This document shows, piece after piece, positions 1 through 10,885 of a stretch of DNA of 64,000 nt. Every line of letters begins with the position of its first letter. Positions within the stretch are counted from its first letter, which is position 1. Origin of the DNA: Tetrastigma voinierianum (Eukaryota > Streptophyta > Magnoliopsida > Vitales > Vitaceae); contig JAEQBH010001834.1 in assembly GCA_016808115.1 (NCBI GenBank), forward strand, positions 434,001-498,000, read 5' to 3'. The notes under the pieces were generated by a model. The model had not been told where the DNA came from and did not search any database. It saw only the letters and a list, made by a program, of their open reading frames with translations. The translations under genes and the position numbers were made by a program.

Positions 1-133
1 GCGTGGTAGCTAGATTTCGAGCGATTCTTGATGAAATCGGTTTAGATCATGAGATCTAGAAAAATTTTCGGGTTTTGACTGAAATTACCATTTTACCATT
101 TTTTAGAAAATCGGAATTTTCTCGGGTTTTACA
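1..133 (-). mobile_element. 5' end fragment of a Ty3/Gypsy LTR (reverse orientation)
   Basis: Read on the - strand from 133, the sequence starts TGTAAAACCCGAG and runs through a TTTCTAGATCTC block and a CGAAATCTAGCTACCACG block. The same order of blocks opens the LTRs at 5635, 10886 and (reversed) 9021. It is therefore the first 130 bp of a related LTR whose remainder lies left of the window. Only the terminus is visible, so solo LTR versus full element cannot be decided. Confidence 0.7.
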
Positions 134-466
134 AATTTAAAACATATTACTTACATTAAATTTTAGTTATATAATGATTGAAACTTAGGTCTTAGTCATA
201 TTACTAAAAAATTATAATTATTTCATATTAGAAACTTAGATATATTTAAATACAATAATAATATTAAATAACATAGATATCATAATATTAAATTATTATA
301 TTGACATCATTTAGTCTAAAGTTTAAATTAGGATTAGATATCATGTTAGAAACTTTAGATCTTACTTTTATGTTAACACATTTTATATAATGTTACCAAT
401 GATATCATATAATATTACCACATTAATTCGAATTTCATTTTCAATAAAATCACATGTGTTTATAGG
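134..466. other. AT-rich 5' non-coding part of the hAT element
   Basis: Very AT-rich sequence without coding potential. It ends in TTTATAGG immediately before the ATG of the BED-finger ORF, which looks like a 3' splice site of a 5'-UTR intron. No terminal inverted repeat of the hAT element is visible here, so its left end probably lies outside the window, beyond the inserted LTR at 1-133. Confidence 0.4.
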
Positions 467-825
467 ATGGCTAGTGGAAGTGGAGGCCAAGATCTTGCAT
501 AGAGGTATTGCACATCTTTGGAGGGAAATAAAAATGGAACAATTTGCAATTATTGTGGTTTAATATTAAAAAGTGGTGTAATTATTTGCTTAAAGTTTCA
601 CTTGTCACATACGGATCCCCATTCAAATACTAAGAAGTGTCCAAATGTGCCACCGTAAGTAAAACAAGAAATGAAGCAACTTTTAGAACATAAAAGTAAA
701 ACAAAAGCGAAAAAGTCGATATGGAAGAAATTGTTTGGTGAGGCCACAATGGGAGGAAGACATCACATTATGATTGATGATGAGAAGGAGGAGGAGGAGG
801 GTGATGAGGATGTGTATATGTATCC
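467..825 (+). pseudogene. hAT transposase, N-terminal BED zinc-finger exon (broken)
   Basis: Frame 467 begins MASGSGGQDLA and is followed by a BED-type zinc finger: Cys-Asn-Tyr-Cys, then FHLSH and KKCPNVPP, the usual C-x2-C...H-x-x-x-H/C pattern with a downstream Cys-Pro. An acidic stretch ending VYMYP follows. Two in-frame stops occur, after QDLA and after NVPP. Plant BED/DUF659 hAT transposases have this order: BED finger, basic linker, acidic stretch, then DUF659. The reading frame is cut after the Tyr-Pro codons by the 5' LTR of element A and resumes at 10777. DNA binding to transposon ends is the family role; this copy is dead. Confidence 0.75.
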
Positions 826-3708
826 TATGAAACCCCAGGAAAATCCAAATTTTTCTTTGGAAGGGTAAAACGGTAATTTCGGTCAAATCCGAAATTATTT
901 CTAGATCTCGGATGACGAAACAGAATTCACCATTGGAATTGTCTCGCGAAATCTAGCTACTACGTCAGAATTCGTGGAATTCGAGGACGAGTCAAAAATT
1001 TGTGTTTTGTTACTAAGGTGAATGGACGCTTGCTTTGTGCCAGAGTAAACTCAAGGAGTATACGTGTGTCATCTAGATAGAATCAGTATGAGCTTCTAAG
1101 TGGATATTGAGAGACATGTGGCAACATGTGAGTGGGTGAAAATCCATGGTAGATGGATAAGTGGATAGGGTGTAATCCAAAGAGCCACTTAGAAGTGGAC
1201 ATGTGGCAAGTGAGAGGACAAGCTCTCGGCCCATCTTGGACCAAACAGTGGGATGGGAGAAAAGAAAAGAGCAGAAAAGAAAGAGGAAGAAAAGAGAGAG
1301 TTTTAGAGAGAGAGACTCCACCTTCTCTCTAAATTTCAAGATATGTCCAGGGCCCTTCCGGTTTCCCTCTGACGAGGGGAAAAGTTCATCATCCGCAGGA
1401 GAAGCCGCATAGGAAGCTGAGTTGGGGATTTTCGAAAAACTCCGAGAGGTAGGGGTTTTCTCCTACTTTGTTTAATCCTTATCTAAGGGCCATTCAAATG
1501 GCATGGGTTGTGTGAGGTCGTGAGTGGCGGGTGTGAGCCGAATCCTGAGACTTTGGGACGGTGTCTTGGAGATTAGGAACATTTTTCGGACAGCCCAGGG
1601 ACTAATTTTTGGGACTAAGTAATTGTCTTTGTGTGCCATTTTATGTGTTAGAGTTAAAATGAATAATGGTGTTGGTTGTCTTGCCTTAAGGGGAATGTTT
1701 GGTTATGTTTTGAACCATGGGAGGCTGCCATATTGTGGTAGTACACATTAACCGGACTTTAGAACTGATTTTTAGGTAGGACATAGAGGTAATTTGGTAG
1801 TGAGTCCTTCATGTAAATTGTAGCCACATCAGTGAACTTGATGTTAGGCTTTTGAATTTCTCAAATCAGACCTCACATGGCCCAGATTGGTCAGTTTACC
1901 TGAATAGTCTAGTGGAAGGGAATTTGCCGGGATGGGTCGGCGGGAAGAGGTTACTGGGATGGGTTCGTCCGGCTAGGGTCATGCATGACCTCCAACTTCG
2001 GAAGGTCATAACTTCTTCGTCCGAACTCCGTTTCGAATTCTTAGACTTTATGAAGCTAGTACAGGGTTAAAGATTTGATCGTATGCCTAGAAGAGCGTGG
2101 AGTCTTGGGGCTAGCTGGGAAAGGGCTCCCGGAGTGGCCCGAGTGCAAGGAACATGCAGGTAGGAGCTACCTAGTCATGTGTGACCTCCAATTTCGGAAG
2201 GTCATAACTTCTTCGTCTAAACTCCGTTTCGGGTGTTCTTAGACTCTGTGAAAGGCATTAGGTCAAGTTTCCTGACTATGCTATGGAGGCGTAGGTGATC
2301 ATAGCCTATTTGAAAGTCTATGTTGCACTAGTATGCAGGTTGCATGGTTGTGTCAAAGGTGTAGCCAGGATATAACATGACGAGGCGGCATGGTGGGTTG
2401 GGGTTTGTTTGGAAACTAAGTTTCCTAGGTTTTTCAGGTTGTTTGATGTTGTTTGGATGATTGGAAACAAACTGGTTCATGTTTGTGTAAAGGCCGTGAG
2501 GTACCCTGTTGTATGGGTCCAAGATTGTGACCTAGTGGTGTGTTATTGCTTGTATGAATAGCATGCAGTGTGAATATGATATGTTAATGTATGTTATATG
2601 ATGTATTAACATGGGTTGTGCATGGAGGAGAATTATATGTATCAATTATAATTATCCATGGTATGTAAATGTTCATGTAGCACTCATATATACATGTAAC
2701 ATGAAGGAAAATGCATTGGCATCATGCATTTCATATGCACGGGTACATTGTGTGGAGTCGGGTGTAGGTGCATGGTATTGTTTATTCACTAGTATTGGTG
2801 AATGGGTCGCGAGACTCAGTGGACAAAGTCTAAGGTAGAGAGACTGCGGTGTAAGGCCATTTAAATGGCAAGTAATGTAATATTGGCGAATTTAGGTGTA
2901 AGGGGCCAGCGGTATCATCCGAAAAGTTTTATAAGGGTGTAGGCTCGCGGTATTATCAGAAAAAAGTTTGTAGTGGATGTAAGGGCCGCGGTGTGATCTA
3001 AAAAGTTCTGTAGATTGTAAAGACCGCGGCGTGGCGTTCCTATTGCCCAAAGAAGACACCTGGTAATGGTTATCACTTAGACTTCCAAGTTGGGTGATAG
3101 GAGTTGGGATTGACTGGGATTAATTTACCGGTAATAAGCGCATTGGGTGCTAGTATGAGCGATAAGGGCTCAGTTTGATATCATTAAGTATACAGTGCCA
3201 GTGATTGTCCACCTTGTAAAGCATATATCAGAGAGTCGGTGACTTAGGATATGGGCATGAAAACATTTCATGCATTACATATGACATTCATGTAGACATT
3301 TTACTTGGATGTTTGTTTGTTTGTGCGACCATTGCATGTGCACTTAGATGGGGAGTAGCCCTTGTAGGAGTTATTTCTCTATTGGGCTTTGCTCACCCCG
3401 TCATGGGACCCCCTTTCTGGTACATGAGAAGACGGCTCTCCTTTGAGGTCGTGAGTACGAAGAAGGCTGAGTTGTGGCCTTAAGAAGCATTTGTAAAATA
3501 TTTTAGAACAATTTAGTTTTAATATATTTTGGCATGTAAAAGTGTAGAAGAGTTGTACATCAAACTCTTGTAAATTATTATAAGAAAATTCTACAAGGAG
3601 AGGTCTCAATATATGAGACATGTGAGCATGATATCGGGGCACCCGATATCCATAGGTTTTCGCGGGTTGACGGGTTGTCAACGGGATCCCCGGGATAGGG
3701 GCGTCTCA
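826..3708 (+). repeat. 5' LTR of element A
   Basis: The LTR starts TATGAAACCCC (the 3' copy keeps TGTGAAACCCC, so the first dinucleotides are eroded) and ends ...GCGTCTCA, followed by GCA and the primer site. It contains a purine-rich tract (about 1255-1330), two copies of a CTTCTTCGTC-type motif (2007-2035 and 2202-2240) and four tandem 40-45-bp units (2896-3035). The several short ORFs across it are not conserved between the two LTR copies and are not genes. Confidence 0.85.
2896..3035 (+). repeat. Four tandem units of about 40-45 bp inside the LTR
   Basis: Each unit runs GTGTAAGG-gap-GCGGT-ATCATC-GAAAAGTTTTGT. Four consecutive variants are seen here and again in the 3' LTR at 9961-10112 (there GTGTAAGAGACCCGCGGT), so the array is an inherited part of this LTR family rather than a local slip. 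Confidence 0.7.
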
Positions 3709-3711
3709 GCA

Positions 3712-3912
3712 TGGTATCAGAGCTTAGGTATACGACTACCTAGGGCTTGAGGGACATGGGTTTAGGCCATGGTTATGGTGGTGAAATTGATACCGGTGTC
3801 ACAGCTTGGTATTGGAGTTTAGGTATATGAATACCTAGGGAGCTCAAGTTTGATATCCAAAATAAACAAGTTGGTATCAAGATTTAGGTAGGTGACTACC
3901 TAAGAGTTCATG
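3712..3912 (+). other. Primer-binding site and two further PBS-like copies
   Basis: TGGTATCAGAGC at 3712-3723 matches the plant initiator-Met tRNA 3' end used as primer. It is followed by TTAGGTATACGACTACCTAG, which can fold as a small hairpin (AGGTA...TACCT). Two diverged copies of the whole primer-plus-hairpin module follow, at 3807-3848 (TGGTATTGGAGTTTAGG) and 3872-3912 (TGGTATCAAGATTTAGG). The first is the working site by position; the repeats are described under findings. Confidence 0.8.
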
Positions 3913-4250
3913 GGATGGGTTTAGATCACTGCATGCATGGTGTGTTTCATGTTGTGTTCGTATATGTGTTCTATGTTTGTGATTGTGTGATTGTGTGATT
4001 GTGTGTTACACATTGCGTGGAAAACATATACATGGTATGATGTATATGGGAAATGAGTGTTGTTTAAATCATTAAGATTGGAATTATGTTAAAATGAGTT
4101 TAGCAAATTCGCACCACTAAAAGGAAAAAATTGAGTATGAATCGAGAGTTTAAGTTAAGTGTTTGTCAGTCTATTAAAGTGGTGGCATGTGCATTACTAG
4201 TTAGACTGAAATGAAATTAAATAAAGTTTGTTGCCATTTGACATGTGTAG
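3913..4250 (+). other. Leader of element A, non-coding
   Basis: Between the PBS triplet and gag. It holds TGTGATTGTG slippage repeats around 3965-4010 and nothing else recognisable. Confidence 0.5.
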
Positions 4251-5305
4251 ATGGAAAGTCGAGGACATGGAAGTAAGGGTGGGTCACTCAGGTGCCAACC
4301 CGAGGCACCACCGATGTTGACCAACGGGCCTTTGTTGGGGCGTGGGGTTGCGGCTCATTTGCCATTGCACATGCTAGTGCAGTGGTAGTCGGAGGTTTGA
4401 GTGGCCTCAGTTCAAAATCACATCATCCTCAGAAGCGTTTCGGGGAGAGGGGACCCGATGGTGGTAGACCATTGGTTCCGACAAATTGAGAAGATATTGG
4501 AGGCCATGGATATTACCTCCAATGCGGCCAAGATCAGGCTAGTTGCATTCTATCTAGAAGGTGAGTCCCAGGTGTGGTGGGATTGGGTTAAGACCTCTAG
4601 GGATTTAGAGGCAATGACTTGGGCAGAGTTCCATGGGCTCTTTATGAGCAAGAGTGCAGCCACGGCCTTGCTAGACATCCAGGCCCAAGAGTTCCTCTGG
4701 TGGTGGAGTACATGGATGGATTCATGAGGTGCCCCGTTATCTTGGCTTGATTATGTGGCCACAAATCTGGCTAAGATCAGGAGATTCGAAAATGGGTTGA
4801 AGTTTGTCCGTGGAAAATTTAAATGGGCCCTCCGCCTATAGGACATGGACTCATAGTGGGACGGCTCGACCATAGAAGAGATAGAGGATACAGAGTATTC
4901 GGCTGGATCTTTTGGTGAGAAGAGGAGGATCGGCTTCACCTGGTTCGAAAGAGGCATAAGACACCTTTGGGGTTGGGGTGGGGTCGAGGTTATCGGGACC
5001 CAGAGGCAGATGGAGCATTTGTTCAAGTAGGACAAGTGATATGTTATTTATGTCGACAGCCTAGACATATGAGGCAAGATTGCTTGAGAGGCGGGGATCT
5101 GTGTTTAGGGAGTGTGCACTCAGTCATCAATGGAATGACCTTGAACACAGTTTATTCCTCAGCCCCCGGTATGGGTGGAGGAACCAGTGCCATTTGGTGC
5201 TACAACGGCCGGGGCTTCCTACTGGCAGACAGGGCAGATGATGTGTTACGATTGTCACCATCCTGGGCACATGAGACGGGATTGCCCTAAGAAGCAGGGA
5301 CCCCG
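4251..5305 (+). pseudogene. Ty3/Gypsy gag polyprotein (frameshifted), with two CCHC zinc knuckles
   Basis: The best block is a Retrotrans_gag domain at about 4456-4680: WFRQIEKILEAM, then KIRLVAFYLEGESQVWWDWV and MTWAEFHGLF, the conserved capsid pattern. Downstream are two CX2CX4HX4C zinc knuckles: CYLCRQPRHMRQDC (5042-5083) and CYDCHHPGHMRRDC (5244-5285). They lie in different frames, with several frameshifts and stops between. I take 4251 as the probable start because MESRG opens there just after the leader, but that is uncertain. Gag forms the virus-like particle and the knuckles bind element RNA. Two knuckles separated by about 200 bp is longer than usual and may reflect an internal duplication. 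Confidence 0.75.
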
Positions 5306-5319
5306 TAGTACCTTAGACT

Positions 5320-5525
5320 AAGCTAGTGGATCAGCCGGATGTGCAAGGTACATTTGTTTCTGCCTTCTTGACTAGAACATGTTTAGATTAGGATGCATCA
5401 TATTCATCATTGTTGCATCTTGTGTGGTACAATTGGGCTTGGAGGTCGAGGCCTCTAGAAAAGCCGTTGTATGGACATTCTCCCCTAGGAACTAGGGTGA
5501 GAGTGATCGGATAAGTACGGACTGT
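5320..5525 (+). pseudogene. Retropepsin (aspartic protease) relic
   Basis: After the second knuckle the translation gives DQPDVQGTFVSAFLTRT, then an SYSSLL stretch, LGLEVE in the next frame and SPLGTRVRV. This is the spacing of the Gypsy protease region, where the active site would normally precede the 'SHSFI' strand. The catalytic Asp-Ser/Thr-Gly is not readable: a stop falls at that point. The coding region then ends abruptly about 110 bp before the polypurine tract, so the rest of pol is deleted. Confidence 0.55.
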
Positions 5526-5616
5526 GAGAAAGAGATCTTAGGGATTCTGCTAATGGTGAGGTAACATATGCAGGTGAGTTAATGGGTATGTGTGTGGAAT
5601 TTTGGGATGAAATTCT

Positions 5617-5634
5617 TTTAAGGAGGGGGGAGAA
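5617..5634 (+). other. Polypurine tract of element A
   Basis: TTTTAAGGAGGGGGGAGAA abuts the TGTGAAACCCC start of the 3' LTR. This is the plus-strand primer expected for reverse transcription. Confidence 0.8.
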
Positions 5635-6860
5635 TGTGAAACCCCGGAAAAATCCAAAATTTTCTTTAGAAGGGTGAAACGATAATTTTGGTCAAATCCG
5701 GAATTATTTCTAGATCTCGGATGATGAAACGGAATTCATCATTGGAATCGTCTCGCGAAATCTAGCTACCACATCGAATTTAGTCGAATTCCGGGACAGT
5801 CGGAATTTCACGTTTTTCGAGGCACCATGAGTGGTGTGGGACACTTGGCACATTACGAGTTGCTCAAGAGGTGCCACGTGTCATGTGTTGAATGAGTTAA
5901 ACATGATATAGTGGGACCATGGAGGCAGTGGCTGATATGTGAGGTGGGTAAATCCATGGTAGATGGATAAGTGGATAGGAGTGTAATCCAAGAGCCACTT
6001 AGAAGTGGACATGGCAAGTGAAGGACAAGCTCTTGGCCCCCATCTGGACAGAAGCAGTGGGATGGGAAAGAAAGAGCAGAAAGAAAGGAAGAAAAAAAGA
6101 GTTTTAGAGGGCTCCATATCTCTAAATTTCCCGACAATCGGACCATAAGTTTCCGGCGAAGCAAGGGGGAAGAGTTCATCCTCACGACAAGGGCTTCGCA
6201 TAGAGACCGGAGTTGGGGAGTTTCGACAAACTCTGAGAGGTAGGGGTTTTCTCTTACTTGGTTTAATCCTTGTCTAAGGGTCATTCAAATGGCATGGGTT
6301 GTGTGAGGCCTTGAGTGGCCGTGTGAACCGTCCCAAGACTTTGGGACAGTGTGCTGGAGATTTCGGGACTGTTTTTAGATAGTCCGGGGACTGATTTTTG
6401 GGACTAAGTAATTGTCCTTATGTGCCATTTTATGTGTTAGAGTTAAAATGAATAATGGTGTTGGTTGTCTTTCCCTAAGGGGAATGTTTGGTTGTGTTTG
6501 GAACTATGGGAGGCTACCATATTATGGTAGCACACATTAACCGGACTTTAGAACTGGTTTTTAGGTAGGAAATAAAGGGAATTTGGTAGTGAGTCCTTCA
6601 TGTAAATTGTAGCCAGATCAGTGAACTTGATGTTAGGCTTTTGAAGTTCTCAAATCGGACCTCTTTAGTCCAATTTATGGTCCGTTTACCTGACAGTCTA
6701 GTGGTTGCCGGATAGGTCGCGGATGAGTTAGTCCGGCTAAGTCATGCATGACCTCTTGGAGTCGTGCTTCTTCATACGAACTCCATTTCGGGTGTTCTTA
6801 GACTACGTGGAGGCGGTGAGTCGAGATTCCAGCCGTATGCACAGTAGGCGGTGGTACTTG
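5635..6860 (+). repeat. 3' LTR of element A, left part
   Basis: Aligns by eye to 826-2100 of the 5' LTR: same opening, TTTCTAGATCTCGGATGA block, purine tract at 6060-6110 and CTTCTTCAT motif at 6763-6800. It stops at 6860, where a reversed LTR begins, and resumes at 9022. Confidence 0.8.
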
Positions 6861-9021
6861 TGACACCCCAAATCGGGTGTCAGTTGATCCCAGATCAGCC
6901 GCGGAGAAAATCCTACACGTCTCGTATCGCGAGACTCATACTTGAGTAAAAATAACCTCTTGGCCCATAAACCAATACTTATCAAAATATACACCCAACT
7001 ATATTCCAATAGTTCAAGAGTTATAACATTTCTCTTAATACAAACACATATTAAAATTTCAATTCTAATACATGTTATACCCAAAAACATCAAAGCCACA
7101 ACCCGGCTTTCTTCAAAATCGGCCTCTAAGATGAAGTAAATCACTTATAGAGAAACTCCTGTACGAAATGATATTCCCTTGGCCGGGGTGAGCTATCCCG
7201 ATAAGTGGAATCACCTAAATGGTTGCTCACCTAAGTGCATATGCAATGATCCAATTTAAACACACACTCAAGTAATCATGTAGTCCACCACTTAGATGTC
7301 TACATGCCCATTCCCACATGTCTCGAGTCCTCACCGACTCCCTCATACTTGCCTAAGCCATGTATGAGAAAATACCATTTCAAAAAACAAACTTGTTCTC
7401 GAAAATACACTCTTAGAGTTTCGTTAAAATATGGGACTACCCTCCAGGGCGAATGTGTTGGAGAACTTCGTGGAGTCATGGTCCTCATCCGAAATGATGC
7501 ATTGGACCAGTGCTCCCAGCCCCCATTCTCCGGAAAATCATCCTATGAAATTCCTTTCGCAACCATGTTCGTTTTTCAGAAAATTCGTGTCATGCACTCA
7601 CACCTAATTTCTAGGTTACCCGGTGCATATGAAAATACATTATGCCATTTCAACACAATTTATGCCAATATATCTAATATGCATATATTCTCAAATTTGC
7701 AATCACACAACATGTAATTCAATTTTAATCAAGCAACTTCCAAATTAGCTCATGAGGACTAAATCACAGATTCATTTCAATAGCCTATACACGAATTATA
7801 TTACTATAATTGATCATCTATAATACACAAAGTTCATGCATTAACCTATCCATTTCCACACAAAATCATTATTCACTTCAAACAATTTCCTACACCCAAA
7901 ACATGGACGTTTTAGTCCATTTCTTCTAAAATAAGTTTGTTTTACAGTCCCGAAACCTCTGTGAGTGGGTGTCTGAGTGGCGTACTCATCCAACATTGGT
8001 TCTTCTTTGCGGAACTAAATTCCATGGCCAGTCCCGGCCTCATACACACCAAGCCATGAATTAATGCACAATTTATCACACAAGGCGCCCTTGATCCTTG
8101 GGTACATCGCAGGAGCTATCCAAACGGGGTTCTATAAATTTTCCTGGTCGGTCCCCGAGTTTTGGGACCGATCAAGCAACCCCTCACGGCTCAAATCAAC
8201 TCAAGCAAATGTGAAAGCAACTTAAGGTAAAGCAGTAGGGTAAACCCCCTACCTCATGGAGTTTGTCAAAAACTCCCGAAACCGGTGCCCACATATAGTC
8301 CTCGATGTGTAGAACCACTTTACTTCTTGGCCCGAAGAAATCCGACGGTCCGATCGGCCGTAAACCTAGAGATAAAGGACACCTTCTCTCTCTAAAACAC
8401 CAAACCAACACTCACTGCATCTCCAGCCCCTGTTTGCATGTTTTCTCCTTTTTCCATTTCCCTTCCTTTCTCTCTACGAATTCTTTTCCTTTTTATTCCT
8501 TTTCTCCTTTCTTTTCTTTCCTTTTTGCTTTTCTTTTCTTTTTCTCATTTCTCATCTCATTCCCCTTTCAATTTCTCTTCTCTTTTAGCATTTCTCTCCC
8601 ATTTGACCGTATGGGTCAAGAGAAGAAATTGCTCTCCTTTCATAAATCGAATGTATGGCTATTATAATTCCATCTTTTCTTTTATTTATTAATCTCTCGT
8701 ATGACCTCATCACCTACATGGTTCAATGTGAGCCATGGGATTCACTTTACACATGGCTAATTGTGAATCCATTCATTTAATGCCAGAGTACTCCACCTCT
8801 TGGGTGCCATGTGACATCCCCTAACCTTGCCATGTCATCGACACCCATTACCTCAGCATTTGAAATCCGACCACCTGAATCAGCGAAATTCTACGTGGTA
8901 ACTAGATTTCTGAGGCGATTCTATGAGAAGTCGTTTCTTAAATCGAGATATAGAAACATTTGAATTTTTACCCGAAATTATGATTTTGCCGCTTTTTCGG
9001 CATTTGATTTTCTCGGGGTTT
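6861..9021 (-). mobile_element. Solo LTR in reverse orientation, nested in the 3' LTR of element A
   Basis: On the - strand it runs from AAACCCCGAG (near 9021) to ...GGGGTGTCA (6861). Its order matches the other LTRs: CGAGA block, ATCTAGTTACCACG block, purine tract (seen on + as the C/T-rich stretch 8437-8600), and a terminal GGGTGTCA. Sequence on both sides is continuous when compared with the 5' LTR of A (around 2095-2110), which proves insertion. No internal domain or second LTR is present. The flanking 5-mers ACTTG and TAATG are at best an eroded target duplication. Confidence 0.75.
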
Positions 9022-10776
9022 CCTAATGCTGGAGCTGGCAGGAAAAGGGGCTCTGGCGAGATCAAATGGTACATCACGGTAAATTTTGCCCTGGTATATG
9101 TGACCTTCAACCGGAAGGTCTGCTTTATTCGTCAAACTCCGTTTTGGGTGTTCTTGCAGTCTATAGAAAAATCATTGAGTCAAGTTTCTAGCTATGTACC
9201 TGTGGAGGGAAGTAGGTGATCATAACCCTTCTGAAAGTCTATGTTTTCACAAAGTGTGCAGGTTGCATGGTTGTGTCAAGGTGAATAGCCGGGATATAAC
9301 ATGACCATTGCATGGCATGTTATGAGCTCTTTGTATTGGGTATGGTATGGTACGCTGCGGAGGCCGTGAGAGTTCATATGGTTTAGTTCCAAAACCTTGG
9401 GATTAAAGGATAGAGGATTCTATATTTCACATAGTCAAGGCGTAGTGGTTGGGGTTTGAAGAGCTGAAACTGAAAGTTTCTAGGTTTTTCGAGGTTGTTG
9501 ATCTTTGTTTGGATGATTAAGACCAAAGCCCAGTTCATGTTTGTGAAGGGCCGTATAGAGGTACCTATTAGATGGAGTCGAGATTGTGACCTGGTGGTGT
9601 GTTATTGCTTGTATGAATAACATGCAGTGTGAATATGACATGTTAATGTATGATGTATGATGTATTAACATGGGTTGTGCATGGAGGAGAATTATATGTA
9701 TCAATTATAATTATCCATGATATGTAAATGTTCATGTAGCACTCATATATACATGTAACATGAAGGAAAATGCATTGGCATCATGAATTTCATATGCACA
9801 GGTACATTGCATGGAGTCGGGTGTAGGTGCATGGTATTGTTTATTCACTAGTGTTGGTGAATGGGTCATGAGCTCGAAAAATGGGACAAAGTCTAAGGTA
9901 GAGACTCACGAGGGTGTAAGGCCATTTAAATGGCAAGTAATGTGTGTTGGGCGAATTTGGGTGTAAGAGACCCGTGGTATCATCCGAAAAGTTTTGTAAG
10001 GGTGTAAGAGACCCACGGTATTATCCTGAAAGTTTTGTGGTGGATGTAAGAAGACCCGCGGTGTGATCCTTAAAGTTTTGTATGGGTGTAAGAGACCCGC
10101 AGAGTGAGCTGAAAAGTTATGTTGCCCAAAGAAGACACACGGTCATGGTTATCACTTAGACTTCAAGTTGGGTGATAGGAGTCGGGATTGACTCGGGATT
10201 AGTTACCCATTGTCAATTGCTTTGGGTGCTAGTGAGCCAATAAGGGCTCTGTATATGGTGTCATTGGTACTACTAGTGGCTGAGTTGTCACATATAGGCA
10301 TGTGAGAGTCGATGACTCGGGATATGAGCCGCGAAACATTTCATGCATGACATATGACATTCATGTAGACATTTTACTTGGATGTTTGCCCTATTTGTGA
10401 CCATTGCATGTGCATAGATGAGAGTAGCCCTTGTAAGTTATTTCTCTATTGGGCTTTGCTCCTTCCAGCATGGGCCTCTCTCAGGGTAGCTGCGATCTCA
10501 GACATCATCACTCATGAGTGAGTGAGATCGAGATCGGGTTGTGATCATGGGACATTTGCAAATAATATTAAGAGCAATCTAGCTTTAATATATTTTGGCA
10601 TTTAAAAGTGTAGAAGAGTTGTACATGAAACTCTTGTAAATTACTATAAGGAAATTCTACAAGGAGAGGTCTCAATATATGATACATGTGAGCATGATAT
10701 CGGAGCACCGATAATCCGCAGGGTTTTTCAAGTGGGTTGTGGTTGTCACTTGGGATGCCCCAGGATAGGCGTCTCA
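9022..10776 (+). repeat. 3' LTR of element A, right part
   Basis: Continues the 3' LTR from a point matching about 2105 of the 5' LTR: GTGACCTTCAACCGGAAGG, AACTCCGTTTTGGGTGTTCTT, then the AGGTTGCATGGTTGTGTC block, the four tandem 45-bp units at 9961-10112, and the terminal GGCGTCTCA at 10776. The hAT coding frame resumes one base later. Confidence 0.8.
9961..10112 (+). repeat. Four tandem units of about 40-45 bp in the 3' LTR
   Basis: Same array as at 2896-3035, with the better-preserved unit GTGTAAGAGACCCGCGGT plus AAAGTTTTGT. All four copies are retained. Confidence 0.7.
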
Positions 10777-10885
10777 TGGCGGTGACATGCACCCAGTGGG
10801 CGAGATGAATATCGAGAAGCGATGCGATGCATCAAAATCTAGTGAATGGGCAGAACGAGGCTAAAGGGGATTTATGAGAGGCAAA
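10777..10885 (+). pseudogene. hAT transposase, linker segment between two retrotransposon insertions
   Basis: Translates as GDMHPVGEMNIEKRCDASK, then SEWAERG, a stop, and GFMRGK. In BED/DUF659 hAT proteins the acidic VYMYP stretch is followed by just such a D-x-x-P, R-x-A-x-x-A-S-K-x-S-E-W segment. It joins the exon at 467-825 to the one at 13401. Without recognising it, this 109-bp island between two LTRs would look like spacer. Confidence 0.65.

Larger units (their letters stand above)
826..10776 (+). mobile_element. Element A: Tekay/Del-like Ty3/Gypsy retrotransposon, gag-only, with a nested LTR
   Basis: Two direct LTRs of about 2.9 kb (826-3708; 5635-6860 joined to 9022-10776) flank an interior of only 1.9 kb. 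The order is LTR, Met-type primer site, gag with two zinc knuckles, protease relic, polypurine tract, LTR. RT, RNase H, integrase and chromodomain are absent, so the element is a large internal deletion derivative or a LARD-like non-autonomous form. The sequence before the 3' LTR (GATGAAATTCTTTTAAGG, then a G run and AGAATGTGA) is typical of the chromovirus Tekay/Del lineage. It lies inside a hAT coding sequence that continues on both sides. No clear 5-bp target duplication remains. Confidence 0.8.

Noticed and set aside
3712..3723. tRNA gene suggested by the primer-site sequences here and at 34119, 53461, 58232 and 59467
   Set aside because: Only the 12-18-nt complement of a tRNA 3' end is present; there is no cloverleaf, so these are primer-binding sites.
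8305..8692. Overlapping Phe/Ser/Leu-rich ORFs
   Set aside because: They translate the reversed purine tract of the nested solo LTR and have no conserved features.
826..10776. Clean 5-bp target duplication for element A
   Set aside because: The flanks (TATCC/TCCTA on the left, TGGCG on the right) do not match in any sensible alignment, so none is claimed.
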